NCBI GenBank assembly: GCA_944391365.1
Contig: CALXTH010000045.1
Span: 1-15,242, forward strand
Source: an uncultured Alphaproteobacteria bacterium
Lineage (GTDB): Bacteria > Pseudomonadota > Alphaproteobacteria > RF32 > CAG-239
Direction: 5' to 3'
DNA length: 15,242 nucleotides
The position numbers were made by a program, and so were the translations under genes. Position 1 is the first letter of the stretch. Every line of letters begins with the position of its first letter. Below the pieces are notes generated by a model. That model saw only the letters and a program-made list of their open reading frames with translations. It searched no databases and was not told where the DNA came from. Below, piece after piece: positions 6,620 through 14,873 of this stretch.

Positions 6620-7441
6620 ATGACTAGATTTAAAATTTTACTTATCGGGACGAGTTTGTCCTTTATCCCTTTAACCGTAAATGCTCAATGCGTTGCGACG
6701 CAGGATTGTGCGACTTTGGGTTACACTGAAACTTCCTGCAACGGCGAGAAAGGCGTGAAATGTCCGTTTGGCAACAAGTGGGCATGTTTACCAACAGAAG
6801 CCGAAATCTGTAAGAAAAACGGCTTTACAGAATCCTGTACTGGTGCCGGGCAATCAGGTTCGGGAAAATCCTGTGGAGGGATATATGCCGAATGTTCTTG
6901 TGATTCGAGTTATCAATATAGTTGCTCGGGTACCGGCTACGCCGGCGGCGCAGGCACGGCCTGCGGAGGCAAATATACATCTTGCACTTGCGCCTCTGGC
7001 TACGAGTGGAAGGAAGGAACATGTAAACAAAAAATAACCGATGGAGCTCATGATAATTTATACTATTGTAACGGCAAAGTTGTTGGCGTTAAAACCTCTG
7101 ACATGGATTTCTACATTGCAATAAATGAGGCCGGACATACAAGCTGCGACAAAGCCAGAGACACAAGCCAAAATTATTCCTTTTGTGGCAAAACAGGAGA
7201 ATTACCGAACACAAAAAAATTACAAACTATTTATAAAAACAAATCAAAACTCAACAATTTACTTTTACAAAATGGAGGAACAAAATTAGCAGAAAATTAC
7301 TATTGGTCATCAGATGGCAGAGGATATTCCGAAGGATATGGTAATTATTCTGATATAATAAACATGTCCACCGGAAGCATCCTCACATACGGAGGAAGTT
7401 ACAACGCGGCCTATGTCCGCCCCATTCTTTCTAATTATTAA
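6620..7441 (+). CDS. Secreted cysteine-rich protein with a DUF1566/Lcl-like C-terminal domain
   Basis: This 273-residue protein starts at the ATG at 6620, eight bases after GAAGG (6607-6611). A GTG at 6611 overlaps that site and is unlikely. The N-terminus has a basic start, a hydrophobic core and VNA at 20-22, fitting signal peptidase I cleavage near residue 22, so the protein is exported. Residues 24-135 are Cys- and Gly-rich. They contain two tandem modules, at about 72-94 and 101-124, each built as SC-T/S-G-x-G, a glycine stretch, CGG-x-Y and a C-x-C end. After about 145 comes a domain with LPNTKKLQTIY (195-205), NYYWSSD (226-232) and AAYVRPIL (263-270). These match the layout of the DUF1566/Lcl C-terminal family, which has a C-type-lectin-like fold in some members. 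Binding to a carbohydrate or surface ligand is therefore possible but unproven. The codons are much more AT-rich than in neighbouring genes, suggesting an accessory or transferred gene. A structured leader precedes it. Confidence 0.85.
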   Translation: MTRFKILLIGTSLSFIPLTVNAQCVATQDCATLGYTETSCNGEKGVKCPFGNKWACLPTEAEICKKNGFTESCTGAGQSGSGKSCGGIYAECSCDSSYQYSCSGTGYAGGAGTACGGKYTSCTCASGYEWKEGTCKQKITDGAHDNLYYCNGKVVGVKTSDMDFYIAINEAGHTSCDKARDTSQNYSFCGKTGELPNTKKLQTIYKNKSKLNNLLLQNGGTKLAENYYWSSDGRGYSEGYGNYSDIINMSTGSILTYGGSYNAAYVRPILSNY

Positions 7442-7461
7442 TTTCTGTATCCCCCAAACCA

Positions 7462-7497
7462 AAAGGAGCACCGTCAATTCCGGTGCTCCTTTCTTAT
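7462..7497. terminator. Bidirectional intrinsic terminator
   Basis: AAAGGAGCACCG (7462-7473) and CGGTGCTCCTTT (7481-7492) form a perfect 12-base stem with a 7-base loop. A T-rich tail on the plus side and TTTT on the minus side allow termination in both directions. It lies between the convergent secreted-protein gene and trxA and can serve both. Confidence 0.9.
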
Positions 7498-7513
7498 AAA
7501 CGCCACAAATACT

Positions 7514-7828
7514 TTATGCAAACTGCTCAATCCATCCGACTAGCGTCGCCTTGGAGTTCAAACCGACTTTCATATCCAGCTGCTTACCGTCTTTAAACAA
7601 AAACACGGAAGGAATACTGCGAATACCCATCTCGGCCGCCTTGTCGGGAGACTCATCAACATTAATTTTGCAGATTTTAACCTTATCCCCCATTTCTTTG
7701 GAAATCTCTTCCAAAACCGGAATCAGCTGCCGGCAGGGCCCGCACCATTCTGCCCAAAAGTCAACCAGCACTAAACCTTTGGCGTTCAAAACCTCATCAT
7801 TAAACTGCGCGTCAGTAATAGCCTTCAT
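7514..7828 (-). CDS. trxA: Thioredoxin
   Basis: This 104-residue protein is a typical single-domain thioredoxin. The redox motif WCGPC has its cysteines at 29 and 32, in the context VDFWAEWCGPC. The cis-proline is Pro73 (SIPS), followed by FLFKDG and a C-terminal amphipathic helix. There is no signal peptide, so it acts in the cytoplasm as a dithiol reductant for enzymes such as ribonucleotide reductase and peroxiredoxins. The ATG at 7828 has AAGGA about seven bases upstream on the minus strand. It lies 95 bases downstream of addA in the same direction, an arrangement common in alphaproteobacteria. A plausible promoter of its own lies in that gap, so it may be expressed both from the add transcript and independently. 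The bidirectional hairpin at 7462-7492 ends it. Confidence 0.96.
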   Translation of the reverse strand: MKAITDAQFNDEVLNAKGLVLVDFWAEWCGPCRQLIPVLEEISKEMGDKVKICKINVDESPDKAAEMGIRSIPSVFLFKDGKQLDMKVGLNSKATLVGWIEQFA

Positions 7829-7886
7829 TGTTCAATCCTTTTCATCCTTAAAGTTATACTTAACATAATATAGTAAATCTGTTTTT

Positions 7887-7914
7887 ATAATAAAAGAGTT
7901 TTATAAAAATTCAA
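7887..7914 (-). promoter_or_regulatory. Candidate promoter of trxA
   Basis: On the minus strand TTGAAT (complement of 7909-7914) is followed after 16 bases by TATTAT (complement of 7887-7892), which matches the -10 consensus at five of six positions. The predicted start is near 7880, giving a leader of about 50 bases. The gap is very AT-rich, so a chance match cannot be excluded. Confidence 0.45.
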
Positions 7915-7923
7915 ACGAAAAAA

Positions 7924-10900
7924 TCACGCCACAGCCATTAAATTCGCCGTATCCGTCCACAAAATAAACGTTTTCACCGCTTTCCCCGGATAAATCCGCT
8001 CCACCAGCTGCCGATATGCCGCCATCTGCCGCAAATAAACCAAAGGCACCTCCTCGGGTCTGTCGGCGGCCGGCCGGTTTGTTTTAAAATCAACAATCCA
8101 CACACTGTCATCATCAACCGCAATCCGGTCAATCTGCCCTGAAATAATCTTTCCGTCCACTTCCCCCATAATCGGCACTTCCGCCTTTGAATTCTGACCA
8201 AAAATCCGGGAAAACCGCTCATCCTCCAACAACCGCCTGACTTCTTCGCTGATCCGGCACTTTTGATAATCCTTAAACTCCGGCGCATTTATCTCCAAAA
8301 ACTGCCGCATAGCCTCATCCCTCCCGAATTCTTTAATATCCGGCAAAAACTGCAGCAGCCTGTGAATAATCTGCCCGCGGCAATAACGATTCTCTTCTCC
8401 GGCACAAACCGGCGACAACAAAGCCGGTTCCTCCTCGTCCTCATCCGGCTTGGAAGGTGTATATGGCTTGGCCAAAGCCTCTTCCTCAGGTGCCTCTTCA
8501 AAAGCCCAACTCCCGCATTCCGGAACTTCTCTAACCTCGTTTTGACCACTTTCAGCCGCCGCATCAAACGCCTGCCGGGTTTCATAACAAATTGTCCCGT
8601 CAGCCTGCTCGACACCGATTTTTTCCAAGTTACGCCGGCAAATTTCATACCAGGAATCATCTCTCACCGCTGTCTTGCCCTTATAACCGCAAATATACAG
8701 ACGGTCTTCGGCTCTGGTCAACGCCACATACAACAAACGACGATATTCCTGCAAAGCCCGGCGGCTTTTTTCTTCATTAATGGCATCACAGTTTTGTTCA
8801 TAATCATCAGCTCTGAGCGGATAAAACATCACCCCGTCCCAAAGCATTCCGGCCTCCCGCTTGGACGGCGGCATTCTGACCGTATCCGGCAAAACCACTA
8901 CCGGCGCCTGCAGTCCTTTTGACCCGTGCACCGTCATAATCCGCACGGCATCCGCATTGTTTTGCTCCTGCTCCCGTTTAATCTCCGCCTCATCACCGGC
9001 AATCCATTCCACAAACCCCTGCAAACTCGGAATATGCTCCTGTTCAAACACCAGCGTCAGATTAACAAATTCGTCAATCCCGTCCTCAACCTCGCTGCCC
9101 ATCCGTTCCACAAACTTCTTCCGCCCGCCGAGTTTGTTCAAAAGATAAGCATAAAGCTCAAACGGCCGGACAAAATCCGCCATATTCAAAAGATTCTGCA
9201 ACTCGGCATAAACACCGGCATACGCCGGATAATCGCCCAGCTTTGTCCATAACGGCACACCTTTACGGCCATAACACAGCTTCAACAGATCATCATCATC
9301 CAGTCCCCACAGTGGTGATTTCAAAATCTCTGCCAATGTCAGATCATCCGTCGGCAACAGCAAAAACTTTCCGACCGACACCAAATCCTGAATAGCGATT
9401 TGCTCCAGCAGTTTGATTTTATCAACACCGGCAATAGCCACCCCCGCATTTTTGCAGGCCCGCACCAGTTCTTCCACAAAACTATTGCGCCGCTGCACCA
9501 AAATCATAAAATCACCATACCGCAGCGGCCGGCCTTTTGAGAGCAAAATCTCTCCGCCCTCCACCATCTTCTTGATACGCTGAGCAATTTCCTGCGCCAA
9601 TCGGAAACTGGTCGAATCCCCCGGCACACGCTCAACCGGCGGCCGCCACATATCCGGATTCTCCCCCTCCTGAGGCTCAATCAGCGGCCAAAGCTCAACC
9701 TTTCCGGCCTCTCCGCCCCTAAACGGCAGATGAACCATTTTCTGCGCCGGCAACACCACGCCGTCCCGCGCGGCCTCATCCTGAAACAACGCGTCAACAC
9801 TTTCCAAAACCGCCGGCGTTGACCGAAAAGACACATCCAGATGAACTTCCTCAAAATTCTCATCCGCCTGTTTAAAATAGCGGCGCATATTTTCAAATTC
9901 TTCCGGATCCGCACCCTGAAAACTGTAAATCGACTGCTTCCGGTCGCCCACCACAAACACCGTCCGGAGCAAATCATCAGCCCCCTCTCCGGCAAAAAAT
10001 TCTTCGGTCAAAGCCCGGACAATGGCCCACTGATCCGGCGAAGTATCCTGCGCCTCATCAATCAACACGCTGTCAATACCGCCGTCCAGCTTATATAACA
10101 CCCATTGCGCCACATCTGGACTTTCCAGCAAATGACGGGTCAACACAATCAGATCTTCATAATCCATCTTGGAATGCAGGCTTTTATACTGCATATAACC
10201 GCTGATAAGCTCCTCAGCCAAACACAACACCGCCCGGGTTGATGCAAACAACCGCAGCGCCCGCTGCTTATTCTCAAAAGCCAGAATCCGTTCCGCCTCG
10301 GCACAAATAATTTCCTCCGCCTCGGGCATTGCCGCCAAAACCGCCTTGGTTACTGACTTGGGCTCATTCTTCAGCGTCAAAAACACACCGCGATACACCG
10401 CCGGTTCAACAGCATCATAACCATCAGACAGAACCCGGCTCAAAACCGCCGCCCGGTCACAATCTTTTTTGCCGCCCTTTTCCAACGCTTGTCTCAAATT
10501 CCGCAGCCGCTCAACCGGCAACGCCGCCACAAAATATCTTTCTGCGTCTTCAAACGTTTCACCTGGTGCAATCCCCAAACGTCGGGAAAGCTCTTTCAAG
10601 ACCTCGTCCAATCCCTGATATTGCAAAAACAAACGAATAATCTTGTTGCGGTCTGAAGCAATCGCATTCATAATTTCCGGAAAATCCCGTTCCGTCACCT
10701 GCGTCGTCAAAAAACCCAAAGCCTGAGCTGCCCGCCCTTCCGGCTCTGTCTCTATCTTCTTCAAAAGATTCAGTTTAATATCATTCAAAGCCTCACCGGC
10801 AGCACGCTCGTCCATAACCTCAAAATACAGCGAAACTTTCGCTTCAAGCGGAAAACGCTTCAAAATTTCCTGACAAAAACTATGGATGGTCTGGATTTTC

Positions 10901-11292
10901 ATCCCCCCCGGCGTATCCAGCAGCCGGGCAAACAACTGCCGCGCCCGTGCCGTCAACCCGGCCGCCTGCTGATAATCCCCAGGCAGTTCCCCCAGCAGTT
11001 TCTGCAGTTCTTTTTCCAAGACCGCGTCATCAGCCACCGCCCATTGGCTGAGCCGCCCGGCAATACGTGAGCTCATCTCCACTGCTGCCGCTTTCGTATA
11101 GGTCAAACAAAGAATTTTCGCCGGATTAATACCCTTCAGCAACAAACGCAGCACCCGGTCAGACAAAACTTTTGTTTTTCCTGTTCCGGCCGAAGCCTCC
11201 ACCCACACCGACCGCTGTGGATTCGCCGCCCGGCGCTGCTGTCCGGTCGCCTCGGCACCCCGTTGTTCTCTCAGCCGCTGCACCTCAGTCAT
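7924..11292 (-). CDS. addA: AddA, helicase-nuclease subunit of the AddAB double-strand-break repair enzyme
   Basis: The 1122-residue protein is a superfamily 1A (UvrD/RecB-like) helicase with a C-terminal RecB-type nuclease. The frame is open to 11409, but the ATG at 11292 is the likely start. It overlaps the addB stop in ATGACTGA, and GGAGG lies just upstream within addB. Walker A is ASAGTGKT at 33-40, preceded by QQRRAANP (Q-motif). CLTYTKAAAVEM (motif Ia), VLIDEAQD at 409-416 (motif II), VVGDRKQSIYSFQG (III), DVSFRST (IV), TVHGSKGLQ (V) and YVALTRAEDRL at about 855-866 (VI) follow in order. The nuclease motif is intact: Asp1055 (GQIDRI), Asp1068 and Lys1070 (DFKT), Gln1089 and Tyr1093. With AddB it unwinds and resects broken DNA ends for RecA loading. 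It takes the place of RecBCD in many bacteria. Confidence 0.96.
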   Translation of the reverse strand: MTEVQRLREQRGAEATGQQRRAANPQRSVWVEASAGTGKTKVLSDRVLRLLLKGINPAKILCLTYTKAAAVEMSSRIAGRLSQWAVADDAVLEKELQKLLGELPGDYQQAAGLTARARQLFARLLDTPGGMKIQTIHSFCQEILKRFPLEAKVSLYFEVMDERAAGEALNDIKLNLLKKIETEPEGRAAQALGFLTTQVTERDFPEIMNAIASDRNKIIRLFLQYQGLDEVLKELSRRLGIAPGETFEDAERYFVAALPVERLRNLRQALEKGGKKDCDRAAVLSRVLSDGYDAVEPAVYRGVFLTLKNEPKSVTKAVLAAMPEAEEIICAEAERILAFENKQRALRLFASTRAVLCLAEELISGYMQYKSLHSKMDYEDLIVLTRHLLESPDVAQWVLYKLDGGIDSVLIDEAQDTSPDQWAIVRALTEEFFAGEGADDLLRTVFVVGDRKQSIYSFQGADPEEFENMRRYFKQADENFEEVHLDVSFRSTPAVLESVDALFQDEAARDGVVLPAQKMVHLPFRGGEAGKVELWPLIEPQEGENPDMWRPPVERVPGDSTSFRLAQEIAQRIKKMVEGGEILLSKGRPLRYGDFMILVQRRNSFVEELVRACKNAGVAIAGVDKIKLLEQIAIQDLVSVGKFLLLPTDDLTLAEILKSPLWGLDDDDLLKLCYGRKGVPLWTKLGDYPAYAGVYAELQNLLNMADFVRPFELYAYLLNKLGGRKKFVERMGSEVEDGIDEFVNLTLVFEQEHIPSLQGFVEWIAGDEAEIKREQEQNNADAVRIMTVHGSKGLQAPVVVLPDTVRMPPSKREAGMLWDGVMFYPLRADDYEQNCDAINEEKSRRALQEYRRLLYVALTRAEDRLYICGYKGKTAVRDDSWYEICRRNLEKIGVEQADGTICYETRQAFDAAAESGQNEVREVPECGSWAFEEAPEEEALAKPYTPSKPDEDEEEPALLSPVCAGEENRYCRGQIIHRLLQFLPDIKEFGRDEAMRQFLEINAPEFKDYQKCRISEEVRRLLEDERFSRIFGQNSKAEVPIMGEVDGKIISGQIDRIAVDDDSVWIVDFKTNRPAADRPEEVPLVYLRQMAAYRQLVERIYPGKAVKTFILWTDTANLMAVA

Positions 11293-14170
11293 CACCGCCT
11301 CCGTCCACAACCTTCCACTCCGCCACCCGGGCCAAATGCTCATAATCCGAATATTTCGGCGCATATTTTGGATTCGGCTGACTGATATATGGCGTCGTTG
11401 GCAAATCAAACAGCGCTATCATCTTATGCACCCGTTCCAGCGTATTGACCAAAATCTCTTCAATATCATCATCAACCACGGTTTCCTTTTTGCCCGGCTG
11501 CCAATAAATCAGCTTGCCAACCTCCTTTCGGGCGATTCCCTCAAAACCGCCATGTGCGGCAATCAACCCTTCCACCGGCAGCTGCGGCGCATATCCTTTG
11601 ATCATCTCTGCCTTTGACCGGGCTTGTCCGGTTTTATAATCAATAATATTCACACGCCCGTCCAAGGTTTCATCCACACGGTCGGCTCTCGCCTTTATGG
11701 CAAACGGCCCTTCCGGAGCATTCAGCACCATCTCACCGCTCACCTCATTATGCACTTTCTGCACCTCCGTGCGATAAACTTTTTCTTTGGCTGCCAGCCA
11801 GTCAACACTCTTCACAAAATTCGGCCACCAGAAAGCTTTGGTTTCCTGAGCCACCTGATGTGTCTCAAAATACTTCTCTCCCAAAGCCAGAAGCTCTTCC
11901 CGTGCCGTTTCCGGAAAATCCGTGCTGTGCCGGTTGTTAAATTCCTCCAGCACCTCATGCACAATCGTCCCGTAATCCGCCAATGCCAAAGCCTGATTTA
12001 GCTCTTTTAAAGGCTTCAGCTGCAAAATATATTTTGCAAAAATAATATACGGATCACGCATCAACTGCTCCAGCGCCCCGGCATACAGCACCCGCGGCCG
12101 CATTTTCACCGGCGGACAGGGTGCCGGAGGCAAAATCGGATGAAACGCGGTTGCTTCGTCAAATTTTGCCGCCCATGCCGCATAAGCACCCGTTTCCAAA
12201 TTTTTAATATCACGGCCACCGGCTTTCAAAACCGTCTCCAAACGCATCCACCAGCGGGATTTCACCATCGGCGTCCCCTGAACACGCTCCGCACGCGTCA
12301 AAAACACCCTGCCCGCAGACATAAGCTGCACAAAATCAGCCGCCAAAATCCCGGTAACTTTTTCGGGCGGCGGCAGACCAAAATCTTTTTTCATCGGCCG
12401 CGACATCCACGGATCAGCATCCGCCGGCTTCGGCCAGCCGCCTTCATTAACCTCACCGATAATTGTCACATCAAAACGATTAAGACGAGCCTCAATCGGA
12501 CCCAGAATTTTCAACCGCGGATGAGTTCCGTATTTTGGCCGCACCGTCACCCGAGCCATCAAAGCCTCCAGCAAGGCTGGATAATCTCTGCCGTCAATTT
12601 CCCCGAGCATTTCCGCATGCGCATACAAATCCGCCGCCCAGCGCGCAGCAGCTTCTCCGGCATCACCGCTCCACAAAACGGCCGTCCCGTCCTTCAGCGG
12701 GGTCGTTGCTATTTTCTCCGCCACCCGGATATGAGTTTCAAACAGTTCCTTAAAATCCACCCGGGAATTTGCCAACAACAAAGCCAAAGGCTGCACTTCC
12801 TTCTGAAATTCGTCAAAAAGCGAAAGCCCTTCTTCCGGCTGGTCGGCACGCAGCACTTTCTTTTCATAATCCCGGACCTCTCGGCGCAAACTTCCGTAAT
12901 CCCGGCCACAAGCCGTAAAAGGATGTTTCAGCAAACTCAGCATTTCGGCCGGAGCAAAATCGGCCGCACAAACCGCCGTCATCAATCGCAAAAAAATCCC
13001 GACCGGCGTCAAATGCAGCGGTCGCCCGGCAGAATCATCAACTTTTATATTCCAACGCTCCAATTCCGTTGCTGTCCGCCGGGCCAGATTTCTGTCCGTC
13101 GTTACCAAAGCGGCCGTTTTCCCGGGAGTTTCCAACACATGACGCCTCACCAGCGCCACACTCAAAGCCTCCTGCCGCACATCCGGACAATCAATCACCG
13201 CCAGCCCGTCAAGAGCCCCGCCATCAAGTTCTCCGGCTTTGATGTACCGCCATTTATCCGTTGTTTTCGCCGGGCGCATCACCTCAGACACCAGCCTCTC
13301 CCGTTGAGGATTCTCTGCCGGCACCAAATCCCTGACATCATGCCGGTCAATCTGAAGAAAGCCCAGCAAATCTTTCAGCTCAAACTGCGGATGGACCTCA
13401 TCAACCGCCTGCCAGCTTTCCTCATCCAAATTCTTGTCCAGCCCCGACAAAACAACCTCGCCGGCCGGCAACTCCAAAATAGTCTGCACCAGCCTCTTCA
13501 TAACAGGATAAGTTGCGGTTGTTCCCGCAACGACAATTCTTTTTTCCGGCGGAGACTGCCGCCATAAAGCACACTGCAAATCCAGAGCCTTGCACCGCCG
13601 GACAACCGCCTCCTCAAGCCCGTGCGCCTGTAAATATGCCGGCCACTCGGACGTAATCAGCTCCAGAAAAGCCAAAACCTCCAGCCAGTGCGCCGCATAT
13701 TCTTCCGGAACCAGCTGCCGCAGATTATCAAAAGACAACTCTTCATAATGCACCTGATCACTCAGAGAACATAATTCCTGCGCCAAAAAACAAGCCTGCT
13801 CTGCCGAAAATTTCTCCAACCCGAATTTTCCCGGTTCAGCCATAATCCGCCGGATAAACCAAAACAGACGGCTACAACTGTCCACGGCCGGCGCCAACAC
13901 CGGCAAAGCCGCCGAAACATCAAAACCGGAAACAAACAAAGTATCTTCTTCCACATCCGCAAGCGGCTGCATCTGCGGCAGCAACATCGGCGACAATCCT
14001 TGTGCCCGGACAAACGCCTCCCGCAAACTCTGACACGCACGCCTGTTTGGCAGCAAAAACAAAACATCAGCCAACGCCAGTGGATTTTCCCGATATTCAG
14101 CCAAAAAACGCTCAGCCAGAACATCAACAAAAGAACAACTTGCCGGTATGTTAAAGATTCTTTTTTCCAT
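11285..14170 (-). CDS. addB: AddB, nuclease/Chi-scanning subunit of the AddAB double-strand-break repair enzyme
   Basis: This 961-residue protein matches the alphaproteobacterial AddB type. The N-terminus lacks a Walker A motif where Firmicutes AddB has one, and VLFLLPNRRACQSLREAF (residues 37-54) is the conserved early block. The inactivated-helicase-like middle contains DVTIIGEVNEGGWP. The C-terminal RecB-like nuclease begins near DPYIIFAKYILQLKPL and ADYGTIVHEVLEEF. Catalytic candidates are Asp830 (ADRVD), Asp844 and Lys846 (IIDYKTG) and Gln863. The four cysteines of the iron-sulfur cluster seen in Firmicutes AddB are not evident there. Its stop overlaps the addA start by 8 bases, so the two subunits are translationally coupled. 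No ribosome binding site is visible before the ATG at 14170. A good promoter would start transcription at that codon. Confidence 0.93.
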   Translation of the reverse strand: MEKRIFNIPASCSFVDVLAERFLAEYRENPLALADVLFLLPNRRACQSLREAFVRAQGLSPMLLPQMQPLADVEEDTLFVSGFDVSAALPVLAPAVDSCSRLFWFIRRIMAEPGKFGLEKFSAEQACFLAQELCSLSDQVHYEELSFDNLRQLVPEEYAAHWLEVLAFLELITSEWPAYLQAHGLEEAVVRRCKALDLQCALWRQSPPEKRIVVAGTTATYPVMKRLVQTILELPAGEVVLSGLDKNLDEESWQAVDEVHPQFELKDLLGFLQIDRHDVRDLVPAENPQRERLVSEVMRPAKTTDKWRYIKAGELDGGALDGLAVIDCPDVRQEALSVALVRRHVLETPGKTAALVTTDRNLARRTATELERWNIKVDDSAGRPLHLTPVGIFLRLMTAVCAADFAPAEMLSLLKHPFTACGRDYGSLRREVRDYEKKVLRADQPEEGLSLFDEFQKEVQPLALLLANSRVDFKELFETHIRVAEKIATTPLKDGTAVLWSGDAGEAAARWAADLYAHAEMLGEIDGRDYPALLEALMARVTVRPKYGTHPRLKILGPIEARLNRFDVTIIGEVNEGGWPKPADADPWMSRPMKKDFGLPPPEKVTGILAADFVQLMSAGRVFLTRAERVQGTPMVKSRWWMRLETVLKAGGRDIKNLETGAYAAWAAKFDEATAFHPILPPAPCPPVKMRPRVLYAGALEQLMRDPYIIFAKYILQLKPLKELNQALALADYGTIVHEVLEEFNNRHSTDFPETAREELLALGEKYFETHQVAQETKAFWWPNFVKSVDWLAAKEKVYRTEVQKVHNEVSGEMVLNAPEGPFAIKARADRVDETLDGRVNIIDYKTGQARSKAEMIKGYAPQLPVEGLIAAHGGFEGIARKEVGKLIYWQPGKKETVVDDDIEEILVNTLERVHKMIALFDLPTTPYISQPNPKYAPKYSDYEHLARVAEWKVVDGGGDD

Positions 14171-14176
14171 AGACCG

Positions 14177-14205
14177 AATTTACCCCGCGGCTCTCAACTG
14201 GTCAA
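14177..14205 (-). promoter_or_regulatory. Promoter of addB-addA, predicted to give a leaderless transcript
   Basis: On the minus strand TTGACC (complement of 14200-14205) is followed after exactly 17 bases by TAAATT (complement of 14177-14182). Six bases separate the -10 from the A of the addB ATG, so the usual start point coincides with the start codon. This agrees with the absence of a ribosome binding site. The rest of the 112-base gap to rdgB holds T-tracts at about 14248-14267, with no convincing hairpin before them. Confidence 0.5.
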
Positions 14206-14282
14206 GCAAAGAAAACGCCCCGAATGGCTTATTTGCCCTTTCTAAAAAAAATCATAAAAAATCGCCAACTCCGTCGCCTTGA

Positions 14283-14873
14283 TTAAGCAAGCGCCTGCAA
14301 AAACTTTTGCAACGCCCTGCCCCGATGAGAAATCTTTGCTTTTTCCCCGGATGTCAGCTCGGCAAAACTCTTCTCATATCCCTCCGGAACAAAAATCGGA
14401 TCATACCCAAAACCGTTGGAACCGGTTTTTTTCTCCTGAATATGCCCGTCGACCCGGCCTTCAAAAATCCTGGTTTTACCCTCATTCGGATCCGCCAAAG
14501 CCAAAACACAAGAAAAATGTGCCTTACGTGCCTGATCTCCCGTTGCGGCGATTTCCGTCAACAACATATCCATCCCTTTGTCAAAATCACGATCAGGTGC
14601 ATAACGGGCCGAATACACCCCCGGACGACCATCCAGACAATCAACACACAAACCGGAATCATCTGCCAGACAAACCAAACCACTCATCCGGGAAAGCGTC
14701 TCCGCCTTCAGCCGGGCATTTTCCTCAAAAGTTTTGCCGGTCTCCTCCACGTCCGGAAGATTAAGCTCCGCCGCCGACAATACCTCAACCCGGTAAGGCT
14801 GCAGCATATCGGCAATTTCCTTCAGTTTTCCCGGATTATGACTGGCAAAAACCAGTCTGGTTATTTTTGACAT
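14283..14873 (-). CDS. rdgB: RdgB/HAM1 family non-canonical purine NTP pyrophosphatase
   Basis: This 196-residue enzyme hydrolyses dITP, dXTP, ITP and XTP to monophosphates and pyrophosphate, keeping deaminated purines out of DNA and RNA. The nucleotide-binding start is SHNPGKLKEI (11-20). DDSG at 71-74 holds the catalytic metal-binding Asp72. GRPGVYSARY (82-91), SNGFGYDP (152-159) and SHRGRA (182-187) complete the family signature, and the length is normal. I use the ATG at 14873, which shares its A with the rph stop codon (TGATG). The preceding GTG at 14876 would add one residue. GGGGTGGAAG in the end of rph can act as the ribosome binding site. The one-base overlap shows co-translation with rph, a common neighbour in proteobacteria. 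Confidence 0.96.
   Translation of the reverse strand: MSKITRLVFASHNPGKLKEIADMLQPYRVEVLSAAELNLPDVEETGKTFEENARLKAETLSRMSGLVCLADDSGLCVDCLDGRPGVYSARYAPDRDFDKGMDMLLTEIAATGDQARKAHFSCVLALADPNEGKTRIFEGRVDGHIQEKKTGSNGFGYDPIFVPEGYEKSFAELTSGEKAKISHRGRALQKFLQALA

Noticed and set aside
7290..7440. Diversity-generating retroelement variable region in the Lcl-like domain
   Set aside because: DGR target genes often end in this type of fold, but the codons here do not show the AAC-derived (NNC) pattern. No reverse transcriptase or template repeat is in the window.
8263..8922. 219-codon open frame on the plus strand
   Set aside because: It is antisense to the helicase motif VI and nuclease-linker part of addA, with no domain features and no ribosome binding site.
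11293..11409. N-terminal extension of addA by 39 residues
   Set aside because: It would overlap addB by 125 bases and has no family similarity. The ATG at 11292 has GGAGG and the usual stop/start overlap.
12140..13567. 475-codon open frame on the plus strand
   Set aside because: It lies wholly antisense to addB, which has intact family motifs. The translation is rich in Pro, Arg, His and Gln with no recognisable domain, as expected for a shadow frame.
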